Positions 33,873 through 43,126 of a stretch of DNA of 64,000 bases are shown here, piece after piece (the first letter of the stretch is position 1; every line of letters starts with the position of its first letter). A program made the position numbers and the translations under genes. A model generated the notes under the pieces. It ran no database searches and was not told the DNA's origin. It saw only the letters and a list, made by a program, of their open reading frames with translations. This DNA is from Persicitalea jodogahamensis. GTDB taxonomy: Bacteria > Bacteroidota > Bacteroidia > Cytophagales > Spirosomataceae. Location of the stretch: assembly GCF_014651615.1 (NCBI RefSeq), contig NZ_BMXF01000002.1, positions 985,629 through 1,049,628 of the forward strand. Direction: 5' to 3'.

Positions 33873-33984
33873 GAGAAAGTTTATTTAGGCGCTCAGACAG
33901 TTTTACATCGAAGATGTCAACCTACAAACGCTTGCAATCAAATTTCAATTCAATGCCGGACGTGCGATCCCGTTTTACTTCCCG

Positions 33985-34743
33985 CTAAATGGTCGTTCCT
34001 CCATCCGCCGTATAAATCCCGCCGGTGCAATAGCCTGAGGCGGGTGAAGCCAGAAACAGGGTGATCCTCGCTATTTCCTCCACCGTTCCCATCCGGGCGA
34101 TGGGCAGGTGTTTGGTAAATCGGGCGAGCGTCTTCTCATCTTCCCAAAGCGCCTGGCTGAACTTCGTTTTGATCAGGCCAGGGCATACGGCATTGACACG
34201 GATGCCGTCCGCACCGAGTTCTTTGGCCAGTACTTTGGTGAGCATATTCAAGGCTGCTTTGCTGACACTGTACATCCCTAATCCAGGATCGGGTGTCAGG
34301 CCCGCGATACTGCTGATGTTGACGATGCTGCCACCGCCACGCGCCTTCATGCTGGGTTGCACCAGTTTGGTCAGTTCCAGTACGGACTGCACATTGACCT
34401 GCATGATTTTGTCGAAAGCGCTCTCGGGAAATTCCAGCGTAGGGCCATAATGCGGGTTGGCGGCGGCATTATTTACCAGAATGTCCACGCCCCCGTAGGT
34501 ATCGATGGTTTTCTCGACCAATTCGCGGAGCTGGGCCCGATCGCCGACGTGGGCGGCGATCGCGCTCACCTCCGAGCCCTGCTCCCGCATTTCGACAGCC
34601 AGCGCATCCAAATCGGCCTGTTTGCGGCTGCTGAGGACAATATTGGCGCCGGCATCGGCAAGGAACCGGGCAATGGATTCGCCGATGCCCTTGCTGGCAC
34701 CCGTCACGATGGCTACTTTGTCGTTGATTTGGAAAGAGTACAT
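33985..34743 (-). CDS. SDR-family oxidoreductase
   Basis: A 252-residue classical short-chain dehydrogenase: TGASKGIG at 14-21, NNAA at 91-94, catalytic Ser144, Tyr158 and Lys162 (MYSVSKAALN), and VCPGLIKT after them. The tail CTGGIYTADGGTT is typical of the class. Substrate unknown; glucose, 3-oxoacyl or other secondary alcohols are all possible. It lies downstream of a Gfo/Idh/MocA gene on the same strand, which may indicate a sugar-oxidation unit. Confidence 0.88.
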   Translation of the reverse strand: MYSFQINDKVAIVTGASKGIGESIARFLADAGANIVLSSRKQADLDALAVEMREQGSEVSAIAAHVGDRAQLRELVEKTIDTYGGVDILVNNAAANPHYGPTLEFPESAFDKIMQVNVQSVLELTKLVQPSMKARGGGSIVNISSIAGLTPDPGLGMYSVSKAALNMLTKVLAKELGADGIRVNAVCPGLIKTKFSQALWEDEKTLARFTKHLPIARMGTVEEIARITLFLASPASGYCTGGIYTADGGTTI

Positions 34744-34846
34744 TATTTAGAGACAGGAGAGAAAGGGTGGAGGAAAAGAAATAAGCTCAGAGTCACAACG
34801 TGAGATTTTTACCGCTGGGGTACTTTGTAAAACAAAGGACGTTGAA

Positions 34847-35830
34847 CTAAGAGCGACCGACGATCCAGTCGAGAATCAAACTGGCTCTCGCGCCGGACTC
34901 GCCTTTGCTGGGACAAGTACCTTTGCCCCGTAATTCATCGACGATCGTTTGAATGAGGGGTTGCTGGACATGAGGCGGGTAGGGGAGTTCATACTCCTGA
35001 ATAGTGTCCTGAGTTTCTACTTTAATCGTAAAATGCTCAAAGAAAGAAAAAGTAATTTTTCCTTCGGTACCCAGCAGATACGCTTCGTCTACACGGTGCT
35101 TCTTGCTGCCCGTAAAGCACCAGCTGCCGCTACCAACTACCCCGGATTCGAACTCGAAGCTGGCCATCACCACATCTTCCGCCTCATAGAGTCCGGCTTG
35201 ATTACGGGCAATTCCCCGCGCACTTTTGATCGGGCCGAGCGCAAATTCCAGAAAGTCGAACTGGTGTGAGGCCAGGTCGTGGAAATGTCCACCGCCCGAG
35301 ATTTCGGGATTTACCCGCCAGCGGGGCTGGGCATCCTGGCCGACTTCTTCGGGATAGGGCGGCCAGTGCAGCGTGATATTCACCAACCGAATTTCGCCGA
35401 TGGCCTTTTGGTCGATCAGTTCTTTAAGCTTTAAAAAATAGGGCAGACAGCGACGGTAATACGCCACAAACAGCGGTGTCCCGGTTTCACGACTCACCCG
35501 TACCATTTCGTTGCATTCTGTGGCGTTGCGAGCCATCGGCTTTTCTACGTACACGGGTTTGCCCAGCCGCAACGCTTTCAGCGTGTACTCTTCGTGCGAA
35601 CCGGGCGGCGTGGCTATGTAAATGGCATTGATGTCCGGGTCGTTGAGCAATCGGTCAGCGTCGTCGTACCATTTCGGGACGTTGTGCCGACGGGCATAGT
35701 CAGCCGCCTTTTCGCCATCGCGGCGCATGACAGCCACGAGTTCGGAGTTTTCGATATTTTGAAAAGCCGGGCCGCTTTTCTTTTCAGTTACGTCACCGCA
35801 GCCGATGATGCCCCATTTGATGGTGTTCAT
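34847..35830 (-). CDS. Gfo/Idh/MocA family oxidoreductase
   Basis: A 327-residue NAD(P)-dependent oxidoreductase, cytoplasmic (no signal peptide). Seen: the Rossmann motif GIIGCGDV near residues 7-14, the TPPGSHEEYTL segment, the catalytic-site motif VEKPMA at 95-100, and GGGHFHDLASHQFD in the substrate domain with the family His. Members oxidise or reduce sugars, inositols or related compounds, or hydrolyse glycosides. Substrate unknown. Followed by an SDR gene and preceded by an SGNH hydrolase gene on the same strand. Confidence 0.88.
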   Translation of the reverse strand: MNTIKWGIIGCGDVTEKKSGPAFQNIENSELVAVMRRDGEKAADYARRHNVPKWYDDADRLLNDPDINAIYIATPPGSHEEYTLKALRLGKPVYVEKPMARNATECNEMVRVSRETGTPLFVAYYRRCLPYFLKLKELIDQKAIGEIRLVNITLHWPPYPEEVGQDAQPRWRVNPEISGGGHFHDLASHQFDFLEFALGPIKSARGIARNQAGLYEAEDVVMASFEFESGVVGSGSWCFTGSKKHRVDEAYLLGTEGKITFSFFEHFTIKVETQDTIQEYELPYPPHVQQPLIQTIVDELRGKGTCPSKGESGARASLILDWIVGRS

Positions 35831-35930
35831 TTTTTGGTAATTCGTTTGTGTTTGTTTGGATCAGCCCACCCTGATGCTATCGTTCATGAAGTCAGGCGGT
35901 ACCCGGTAATCTGCCTTTATCGCTTCACAT

Positions 35931-36623
35931 CTACTCCTTCATTCCATTCAGATAACCCGCGATGTAGGCAGCCTGAGTGGCGCGGGCATCCTCGTTGTAG
36001 TGGACATGATCGATAAAATGCTCGTTGCCCAGGTTCTTAGTCAGAGTGTAAAGATCAATGACGGGTACTTTATGCTGGGCCATCACTTCATCCGCGATGG
36101 CATTGTAAGCATCGAGGTCGCGGGCGTATCGTTTAAACTGCTTTGACCTACTGTTGTGCCGCTCGTCTTCCACGGGGGTAGTGCGCATCCAGACAGGACG
36201 AATGCCCCGGCTTTTGAGTAAGCCGAGAATCTCGTTCAGGTTCGCGCGATAACTGGCCGAATCTACCTGAATCGCATTGGTCCCGGCGTCGCGCTTGATG
36301 TCGTGCAAGCCGCAGTTTAGCAGCATTACGTCGGGATGGAAGGATTGCTCCTGCAATTTTATTTTTAAGAAGTCTAAAACCATGCGCGAATCACCCCCGT
36401 TGGCGCCAGTGGGCACGTCAAGGTTTTTGGCCGCTTGTCCCTGGTCACTTTTACGGTCGTACTGCCAAACACCCTTGGTGAATTTTTCGAGGTACGGTCC
36501 GTACTGAATGGAGATACTATCACCGATGACGTAGAGTTTGGGCCGCGGGAGGGTGAGGCTCAATAGAAAAACGGAACCTAGTATCAGGAAGAGGCGGGGA
36601 ATGTATTTTTGGGGGGATGTCAT
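35931..36623 (-). CDS. Exported SGNH/GDSL-type esterase
   Basis: A 230-residue hydrolase starting at ATG 36623. An N-terminal hydrophobic segment (residues 10-25, RLFLILGSVFLLSL) is a signal peptide or anchor. SGNH blocks: nucleophile Ser36 in VIGDSIS, Gly in GANGGDSR, the block III Asn/Gly region LLNCGLHD, and the catalytic Asp/His pair in FIDHVHYNE. Acts as an esterase, often deacetylating glycans; the substrate is not known. May form a transcript with the two sugar-type oxidoreductases downstream. Confidence 0.85.
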   Translation of the reverse strand: MTSPQKYIPRLFLILGSVFLLSLTLPRPKLYVIGDSISIQYGPYLEKFTKGVWQYDRKSDQGQAAKNLDVPTGANGGDSRMVLDFLKIKLQEQSFHPDVMLLNCGLHDIKRDAGTNAIQVDSASYRANLNEILGLLKSRGIRPVWMRTTPVEDERHNSRSKQFKRYARDLDAYNAIADEVMAQHKVPVIDLYTLTKNLGNEHFIDHVHYNEDARATQAAYIAGYLNGMKE

Positions 36624-36972
36624 AATCAATAAAGCTCGCTGTGCGGCCGATCTATTTACTCTTTGCTAAATTCTTTAATGCCGCTTTTATTACCTACGTA
36701 TGGCCCCGGCCCTCTCTTGCTCGTTCTGGCGATCCACCCAGGCCTGCGATCCCGTGGATATATTTTGAGAGAAGGCGCCGGGAGAAATCGTGAGAAGAGC
36801 CAGGAAAAAAGCAAAGTGTTCAATGATTTGAATGGCGTGAGGGTAGTTAATTGAGGCCTTCATTCTCGATTTTATCGAACAATTTATCAAAAATCCACGT
36901 AGATTGAATGGATTGGCCGGGTATTTTTATCAACCTTGCCCGAACAACGCATCCATCCATTCCAACAAGTTT
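36624..36972. other. Divergent intergenic stretch, mostly non-coding
   Basis: About 350 bases between the SGNH esterase gene (minus) and the flavin reductase gene (plus). Apart from the possible small secreted peptide at 36690-36863 I see no gene, terminator, tRNA or clear promoter pair. Confidence 0.4.
36690..36863 (-). CDS. Possible small secreted peptide or truncated gene remnant
   Basis: Starting at ATG 36863 the frame codes 57 residues: a charged start, a hydrophobic core (HFAFFLALLTISPG), a convincing signal cleavage site AFSQ, then only 25 more residues (ending AGAIRR) before a TAA. It lies on the same strand just upstream of the SGNH esterase. The signal peptide looks real but the mature part is too short and lacks motifs, so it may be the N-terminal stub of a lost protein. 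Confidence 0.35.
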   Translation of the reverse strand: MKASINYPHAIQIIEHFAFFLALLTISPGAFSQNISTGSQAWVDRQNEQERAGAIRR

Positions 36973-38367
36973 ATGAACTCCAGTAAAGCAGAAAAATTCG
37001 ACGTCATCATCATTGGGGCCGGACAGGCGGGCAAGCCCCTGGCCATTTACCTGGCCGAGGCGGGCTGGAAAGTGGCTATCATTGAAAGAGAACATCTTGG
37101 AGGAAGCTGTGTGAACTACGGTTGTACCCCTACCAAAATGCTGCTCGCTTCGGCCCAACTGGCTTTTCAGGCCCGGCGTGCCGATGACTACGGAGTCAAG
37201 ATTGGCAAGGTGAGCGTCGATTTCCAGGCCGTGATGAAGCGCAAAAACGAGGCGATTCTTTCGTCGCGGGAGGGCATCGAAGATCGTCTTGGGGAGTTTG
37301 ATAAGATCGACCTGATTAGAGGCGAGGCTTCTTTTTTGGGTAAGAGGTCAATTGCTGTCACTCAGGAATCCGGAAAAATTCTCAACCTTACCGCCAAACG
37401 TATCGTAATCGATACGGGTACCAGCCCTCGGGTACCGACAATCGAAGGGCTCGAAGGTACCCCGTATCTTACCTCAAAAACCGCCCTTGATCTGGATGAA
37501 CTCCCGAAGCACCTGCTGATAATCGGTGGTGGCTACATTGGACTGGAATTTGCCCAGATGTTCCTCCGTTTTGGCAGCAAGGTGACGATTGTCGAGTCAG
37601 ACAAACAAATTTTGGGCAAGGAGGATAAGGACGTGGCTGAAAAAATGCGCGAAATACTCGAAGAGGAAGGAATCGGGGTTTATCTAAACGCTAAAATTGA
37701 AAAAGTGGCTAAGGAAAATGGGGGCGTCAAGCTGTCAATACAATCTGCCGACGAGACCATCGACCTTGTCGGCTCGCATCTGCTTGTGGCAGTGGGGACT
37801 ACCCCAAATACCAAAGCCCTAAAACCGGATGCTGCCGGCATCAAAACGGATAAGCAGGGTAGTATCAAAGTAGATGAATACCTTGAAACAGCGCAGAAAG
37901 GGGTATTTGCCGTTGGAGATGTCAAAGGCGGTCCTGAGTTTACGCATATTTCCTACGACGATCACCGCATTTTACTGGAAAGGTTTCTGGAGAAAAAGAA
38001 ACGCAGCATCAAAAAGCGTCCGGTACCTTACACTGTCTTTACCGATCCGCAGCTGGGCCGTATTGGTATGAGTGAGAAGGAAGCTAAGAAGCAGAAAATA
38101 AAAGTAAAGATCGCCAAAATGCCGATGGACCAGGTGGCCCGCGCCAACGAGACGGAGCATATCAAGGGATTCATGAAAGTACTCATCGACGCGGGCAATG
38201 ACCAGATTCTGGGGGCGGCCATTTTGGGTATGGAAGGCGGCGAAATCATGGCGATGCTCCAGATCGCCATGATGGGAAAACTCCGCTACCAAAAACTCCG
38301 GGATGGCGTATTTGCGCACCCTACTTTGGCAGAGTCGCTGAATAACCTGTTCAAGGAGGTAAAGTGA
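36973..38367 (+). CDS. FAD-dependent pyridine nucleotide-disulfide oxidoreductase (dihydrolipoyl dehydrogenase/mercuric reductase-like)
   Basis: A 464-residue flavoenzyme. Seen: FAD site GAGQAG at 15-20, the redox-active disulfide Cys46/Cys51 in GGSCVNYGCTPTK, the NAD(P) site IIGGGYIGLEFAQ near 175, GDVKG before the dimer domain, and the C-terminal HPTLAES with the catalytic His. TPTK instead of IPSK sets it apart from lipoamide dehydrogenase proper. No lipoyl or 2-oxoacid dehydrogenase genes and no mer genes are nearby, so the disulfide substrate is unknown. ATG 36973 is preferred to an upstream extension. Confidence 0.87.
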   Translation: MNSSKAEKFDVIIIGAGQAGKPLAIYLAEAGWKVAIIEREHLGGSCVNYGCTPTKMLLASAQLAFQARRADDYGVKIGKVSVDFQAVMKRKNEAILSSREGIEDRLGEFDKIDLIRGEASFLGKRSIAVTQESGKILNLTAKRIVIDTGTSPRVPTIEGLEGTPYLTSKTALDLDELPKHLLIIGGGYIGLEFAQMFLRFGSKVTIVESDKQILGKEDKDVAEKMREILEEEGIGVYLNAKIEKVAKENGGVKLSIQSADETIDLVGSHLLVAVGTTPNTKALKPDAAGIKTDKQGSIKVDEYLETAQKGVFAVGDVKGGPEFTHISYDDHRILLERFLEKKKRSIKKRPVPYTVFTDPQLGRIGMSEKEAKKQKIKVKIAKMPMDQVARANETEHIKGFMKVLIDAGNDQILGAAILGMEGGEIMAMLQIAMMGKLRYQKLRDGVFAHPTLAESLNNLFKEVK

Positions 38368-38391
38368 ACCGAGGGGTTTACCCGTTAGCTC

Positions 38392-39969
38392 TCACCTTTT
38401 CAAACCGGTGGATTTGCGGCTGGAAGCCTCCCCGGCAGACTTGGGTTTGCCAATATCCTCGGTATTGTAGGTGAACTTATTGATGTAGAAAACCTCGCGT
38501 TGCGGCCCGACGGTATTCTTGCCGCTGCTCACCCGCTGCACGCCGTAAGCCAGAAAGTACTTGCCGTACCAGGCCGCCAGGGTTGCATTCTCATTGAAAA
38601 GTACCTTCTCGTCCTCGGTTTTACCTTCGATTTCGTACTCTTCCTTTTCCACCACCACCTTATCCCGGCGGATCACCTCGGTATGGATGCTGCCGTCCTG
38701 CGGGTAGGCCAGCAGGAAGTAGTCATCAATGGGCGTGAGCTGCACCATTTCCTGCAATTCAAAACTGGTCAAATCCTTAATCGTGATGCAGTTATCCCAA
38801 AGAAAATTACCGTCACGGTCGAAACCACACACAATGGCGTGGGTATAGCGAAACCCGTCGAGTGAGCGCATGTACTGACGGCTCAGGCCGTTGAACATTG
38901 CCGGGCTGTTGGTCTTGTAGTTGGGGTAATACACCTCCGCCACCAGCACGATTTCGTTCTCGGTCTGAATGAGATTATGCACCAGCAGCCGATAGCGGAA
39001 TTTGTTTTCCTTGCCCATCGATTCACGTTTGCCAATGCGGTCCAGTACGCGTTTCCTGCGCTTGGGCTTCATGAAATTGAAGAAATTCTGCAACTCCGAA
39101 AACTCAATAAAGTTCGGGTCCTCAGGTATGTTATCCTTGATGTGGGTTACGTAAAGCCCCTGCGAGAACGGAGTGCAGCCAATGGAGTAATTGCCGATCA
39201 GGTAGGAGTCCTCGGGATTCAGGGGGACGATCTGTCCTGATATCAGGCTATTTTCCTGATCTTTCAGGGCAGTGGTTTTCAGAAGCTTTCCCTCGTAGTT
39301 GTAGGTTTTGATGGCAAAAACGCATTCACGTTTCCGTACGGCGTAGGTAATGACGTTTATGAGCCCGTCCACTTCGTTGATATCCACGTTGTTGATCTCC
39401 ATATTGCGCTCGAAGAGACCGGGCAGCACGCGCGTCGTGTGGTCGAAAAAAGAGTGGACTACCACAATGGGACGATTGCGGTAGTAACCCGCTACAAGTG
39501 CCTTACTACCGATAACTTTGAACTGGTGCACGCTGACATTGGGCAATAGATCGCCTTTGTGAATGTCGATGTGGCCGCGGGCCAGGTCTAGTTGCAGGAA
39601 AAGGAAATGATCTGTGTCTGGCTCGGCGAATAGCCAGTAAGCGTAGTCGGGGTTCTGGTACGACATCACCGGAATATACCGAAAATCCATGCCGTACTCC
39701 TGCGTCCAGACAGGCTTGAGATCGGTATCGTACTTGGTAAACACCCATTTTTCATTGCGCGAACCCATGAACTCATTTCGGCGAATGACCATCAGGGCTC
39801 CGGCTTCGCCTAGCGAAAAGAGATCAAACTGCTCTTCAGCGGAGCTGCGCGTGGGAATTTCGATCCGGGTAGTCTGCTTCAATTGTGCCAGAGCCGTCAT
39901 GGGTGCCAGGCCTGTGAGTACGCAGATTATCAGCAGATTGATTTTAAATATTGGCTTTTCTAAGCTCAT
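38392..39969 (-). CDS. Large secreted protein of unknown function, beta-propeller-like
   Basis: A 525-residue protein with a signal peptide (cleavage after TALAQ, near residue 29). The rest alternates short strands in a repeating way (KWVFTKYDTDLKPVW, YNYEGKLLKTTAL, GFDRDGNFLWDN, IHTEVIRRDKVVV), like the blades of a beta-propeller or a WG/kelch-type surface protein. A basic stretch KPKRRKRVLDRIGKRE lies near residue 304. The C-terminus is Ser/Lys-rich without a sorting motif. I recognise no family. Confidence 0.65.
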   Translation of the reverse strand: MSLEKPIFKINLLIICVLTGLAPMTALAQLKQTTRIEIPTRSSAEEQFDLFSLGEAGALMVIRRNEFMGSRNEKWVFTKYDTDLKPVWTQEYGMDFRYIPVMSYQNPDYAYWLFAEPDTDHFLFLQLDLARGHIDIHKGDLLPNVSVHQFKVIGSKALVAGYYRNRPIVVVHSFFDHTTRVLPGLFERNMEINNVDINEVDGLINVITYAVRKRECVFAIKTYNYEGKLLKTTALKDQENSLISGQIVPLNPEDSYLIGNYSIGCTPFSQGLYVTHIKDNIPEDPNFIEFSELQNFFNFMKPKRRKRVLDRIGKRESMGKENKFRYRLLVHNLIQTENEIVLVAEVYYPNYKTNSPAMFNGLSRQYMRSLDGFRYTHAIVCGFDRDGNFLWDNCITIKDLTSFELQEMVQLTPIDDYFLLAYPQDGSIHTEVIRRDKVVVEKEEYEIEGKTEDEKVLFNENATLAAWYGKYFLAYGVQRVSSGKNTVGPQREVFYINKFTYNTEDIGKPKSAGEASSRKSTGLKR

Positions 39970-40088
39970 AAAAATCTACAATTCGATGGTTTGCTTTCTT
40001 ACCGAAAGATAACATATTATTATTGTCCGTAAAACGCCTGACTCACAATAAGGTTGTTCCAGGCAGGGACCGGGTCAGAATTTTGCCC

Positions 40089-40096
40089 TAATTTTG
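40089..40096 (+). promoter_or_regulatory. Candidate -7 element of argS (TAATTTTG)
   Basis: Exact match to TAnnTTTG, 30 bases before the argS ATG. A TTG at the usual upstream spacing is not seen, so the -33 box is missing or divergent. Confidence 0.4.
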
Positions 40097-40125
40097 CGCT
40101 AATTACCGTCGAAACCAATCCCCGT

Positions 40126-41910
40126 ATGTCGCTGACCATTGAAGCCATTCTGAAAAAAGAAATAAGCCAGGCCATCCAAACTGCTTTTCAGGTAGAACAG
40201 GAGGAAATTTCCCTGCAACCCACCAAAAAGGAGTTCGAAGGTACCTATACTTTTGTGACTTTTGCTCTTACCAAATCGCTGCGCCGTCCCCCCGCCCAGA
40301 TCGGGCAGACGATTGGGGATTTTCTGGTGGAGAACTCGTCCGTAGTGAGTGCCTTTAACGTGGTACAGGGTTTTCTCAACCTTAGCGTTAAAGCCGGAGC
40401 CTGGCTCAATGTACTCGAAGAAATACATCAGGATGAATCCTTTGGCAGCCTTCCGGCGAACGGGCAGTCGGTGATGGTGGAGTTTTCATCTCCCAATACC
40501 AACAAACCGCTGCATCTGGGCCACCTCAGAAACAACTGCCTGGGCGATTCGGTGTCACGCATTCTGGCCGCCAACGGCTACGGAGTCATCAAGACCTGCC
40601 TGGTCAACGACCGGGGCATCCATATCTGCAAATCCATGCTGGCCTACCAAAAACTAGGGCAAGGCGAGACTCCGGCCACATCAGGCTTAAAGGGGGACCA
40701 TCTGGCGGGCAAGTACTACGTGCTTTTTGATAAAGAGTACAAAAAACAAATCAAAGACCTGATCGCCGATGGCCTGACGGAGGAGGAGGCTACCAAACAG
40801 GCCCCCTGGATTCGGGAAGCGCAGGAACTACTCATTAAGTGGGAAAAGGGCGACGCCGAAACCGTGGCGCTCTGGCAGAAAATGAACGGCTGGGTCTATG
40901 CCGGATTTCAGGAAACCTACAACAAGATGGGAATCCTTTTCGATAAGACTTACTACGAGTCGGACACCTATTTGTTAGGGAAAGATATCATCGAAGAAGG
41001 ACTGGCCAAGGGCGTTTTTTACAAAAAAGAAGACAACTCCGTCTGGATCGACCTCACCGAAGAAGGGCTGGATCATAAACTGGTACTTCGCGGCAACGGC
41101 ACATCCGTCTATATTACCCAAGACCTGGGAACCACGGAACTGAAGTACCAGGATTACCACAACGACCGCTACCTGTGGGTAGTGGGCAACGAGCAGGACT
41201 ACCACTTCAATGTTCTTTTTGCTATTCTAAAACGCCTGGGCCGACCCTATGCCGACGGCTGCTTCCACCTCAGCTACGGCATGGTGGACCTGCCCTCAGG
41301 CAAAATGAAGTCGCGGGAAGGCACCGTAGTGGATGCTGACGACTTACTGGATGAAATGGTGAAAACGGCCGAAAACCGCACCCGGGAATTGGGTAAGATT
41401 GAGGATTTCAACAGCGAGGAAGCCAAAAATCTGTATGACATTCTGGCCCTGGGGGCTTTGAAGTACTATCTGCTTAAAGTTGATCCCAAGAAGCGGATGC
41501 TGTTCAATCCGGCGGAGTCGATAGATTTTCAGGGGCATACCGGACCATTTGTGCAGTATACCTACGCCCGTCTGCGTTCCATCCAGCGCAAGGCTGATGA
41601 GGCCGGTATTGGAGCAAAGGTAGTTTCGGAAAACTACGCGCTGCATCCGGCCGAACAAGAGTTGATCTTCCATTTGTCGCAGTATCCGGAGCGGGTGCAG
41701 GCGGCAGGAGCGGAGTTTTCGCCTGCGCTTATTTCGCTTTATGCCTTTGAGTTGGCCAAAGTTTACAATCAGTTCTACGCCGAACTTTCTATCTTCTCCG
41801 ACCCTGATCCTCAGGCCGTACAGATGCGCGTGGCCCTGTCCGATGCCGTCGCCAAAACCATCCGCCACGCCATGGGACTGCTTGGCATCGAAGTACCTGA
41901 GCGGATGTAA
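40126..41910 (+). CDS. argS: Arginine--tRNA ligase
   Basis: A 594-residue class I aminoacyl-tRNA synthetase that charges tRNA-Arg. Seen: the N-terminal Add-1 domain (residues about 1-100, with TFVTFALTKSLRRPPAQIG), the HIGH motif as HLGH at 130-133 within SSPNTNKPLHLGHLRNN, the DLGTTELKY and GNEQDYHF active-site segments, the KMSK-type loop KMKSREGTVV near 390, and the anticodon-binding helical domain (GPFVQYTYARLRSI, then a C-terminal RMALSDA-like helix). The ATG at 40126 matches family length; the frame is open further upstream but without similarity. Confidence 0.97.
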   Translation: MSLTIEAILKKEISQAIQTAFQVEQEEISLQPTKKEFEGTYTFVTFALTKSLRRPPAQIGQTIGDFLVENSSVVSAFNVVQGFLNLSVKAGAWLNVLEEIHQDESFGSLPANGQSVMVEFSSPNTNKPLHLGHLRNNCLGDSVSRILAANGYGVIKTCLVNDRGIHICKSMLAYQKLGQGETPATSGLKGDHLAGKYYVLFDKEYKKQIKDLIADGLTEEEATKQAPWIREAQELLIKWEKGDAETVALWQKMNGWVYAGFQETYNKMGILFDKTYYESDTYLLGKDIIEEGLAKGVFYKKEDNSVWIDLTEEGLDHKLVLRGNGTSVYITQDLGTTELKYQDYHNDRYLWVVGNEQDYHFNVLFAILKRLGRPYADGCFHLSYGMVDLPSGKMKSREGTVVDADDLLDEMVKTAENRTRELGKIEDFNSEEAKNLYDILALGALKYYLLKVDPKKRMLFNPAESIDFQGHTGPFVQYTYARLRSIQRKADEAGIGAKVVSENYALHPAEQELIFHLSQYPERVQAAGAEFSPALISLYAFELAKVYNQFYAELSIFSDPDPQAVQMRVALSDAVAKTIRHAMGLLGIEVPERM

Positions 41911-41949
41911 GTGCATTTTAATTTCAATTTTCCACGATCAGCCCGATAG

Positions 41950-43050
41950 ATGTTTACCATCGACGCCCACCTCGACCTCGCGACCAACGCCCTGAGCCTG
42001 AATCGCGATTTAAAAAAATCCGTGCAGGAAATTCGTAACAGGGAACGCTCTCTGGGAATGGACGACACGCCCGACCGGGGCAACGGATCGGTGGCGTTGC
42101 CAGATCTCCGAAGAGGCAATGTAGGCCTGGTGGTGGCGACGATTATCTCGCGCGTCGCGGCGGAAGGCGCGTCGCACTCCTCTTCCAAACTCGTAGGCTG
42201 GCACTCCCCCGAGCAGGCCTTTGCGTTCGCGCAGGGGCAATTGGCCTGGTATCGGGTGATGGAGGAGCAGGGCGAGATGGTGCAGATCACGGATCGGCAG
42301 CAGCTGGAGAACCACCTGCAATTGTGGCAGGATGAAAGCATTCTGAACAGCCAGAAACCCGTTGGCTATATTCTGAGCCTCGAAGGTGCTGACTCAGTCA
42401 TTGATGTCAACTACCTGGAAAGGTACGTAGAAGAAGGCCTGCGCGCCATTGGTCCGGCGCACTACGGACCGGGCAGATACGCGCCCGGCACCCACGGCGG
42501 CGGCGGCGGGTTGACCCCAATTGGAAAAGATCTGCTGCGCGAAATGGATCGCCATTCCCTCATTCTCGACGCCACGCACCTGACCGACAAAGGTTTCTTC
42601 GAGGCAATGGATATTTTCCAGGGAACCGTGTGGGCGAGTCACCAGAACTGCCGCGCCCTCGTACCGGGCGAGCGGCAATTCAGCGACGAGCAGTTGAAAG
42701 TACTTATCGAGCGCGGGGCGGTCATGGGCGGAGCTTTGGATAGCTGGATGCTTTGCCCGGATTACCATCAGCGGAAAGCAGAGGGTGCCAGATCGCTCGG
42801 AATTGACATGGAAAAGCTGGTGGATCACTTCGATCACATTTGTCAGTTGGCCGGCGATGCCAACCATATTGCTTTTGGCACTGACCTCGACGGACTATTC
42901 GGTATCGAGCAAATGCCTTACGATATGGATACCATTGCTGACCTAGCCAAATACGAAAGTATTTTGTCCCGGAGAGGGTATTCATCCGAAGACATTGAAA
43001 AAGTATTTCATGGCAACTGGCTGCGGTTGCTGAGAAAGGCATGGCAGTAG
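41950..43050 (+). CDS. Membrane dipeptidase family (M19) metallopeptidase
   Basis: A 366-residue zinc peptidase of the amidohydrolase fold. Seen: metal ligands His7 and Asp9 in TIDAHLD, the bridging Glu in LEGADSV near residue 141, HYGPGRYAPGTHGGGGGLT, His in ILDATHLTDKGF, His in VWASHQNCRAL, and the late GTDLDGLFG. No signal peptide is seen, unlike eukaryotic renal dipeptidase, so it is probably cytoplasmic. Cleaves dipeptides, often those with a D-residue; substrate unknown. Follows argS by 39 bases and may share its transcript. Confidence 0.9.
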   Translation: MFTIDAHLDLATNALSLNRDLKKSVQEIRNRERSLGMDDTPDRGNGSVALPDLRRGNVGLVVATIISRVAAEGASHSSSKLVGWHSPEQAFAFAQGQLAWYRVMEEQGEMVQITDRQQLENHLQLWQDESILNSQKPVGYILSLEGADSVIDVNYLERYVEEGLRAIGPAHYGPGRYAPGTHGGGGGLTPIGKDLLREMDRHSLILDATHLTDKGFFEAMDIFQGTVWASHQNCRALVPGERQFSDEQLKVLIERGAVMGGALDSWMLCPDYHQRKAEGARSLGIDMEKLVDHFDHICQLAGDANHIAFGTDLDGLFGIEQMPYDMDTIADLAKYESILSRRGYSSEDIEKVFHGNWLRLLRKAWQ

Positions 43051-43067
43051 AATCCAGTAAGCAGGAG

Positions 43068-43103
43068 AAAAAAAATAGCTGCCAGCCAAGGGCCGACAGC
43101 TAT
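43068..43103 (-). terminator. Intrinsic terminator of the left SusCD operon
   Basis: On the minus strand ATAGCTG (43103-43097) pairs with CAGCTAT (43081-43075), with inner GGCC/GGC-type pairing, and is followed by eight U residues (43075-43068). It lies 24 bases after the SusD stop. Confidence 0.8.
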
Positions 43104-43126
43104 CCAATCTTACCTATGAGAAAAAT

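Noticed and set aside
36973-38367. Mercury resistance or lipoamide dehydrogenase function for the disulfide oxidoreductase
   Set aside because: The CVNYGCTPTK site is related, but there is no N-terminal metal-binding domain, no C-terminal Cys pair, and no mer or 2-oxoacid dehydrogenase genes nearby.
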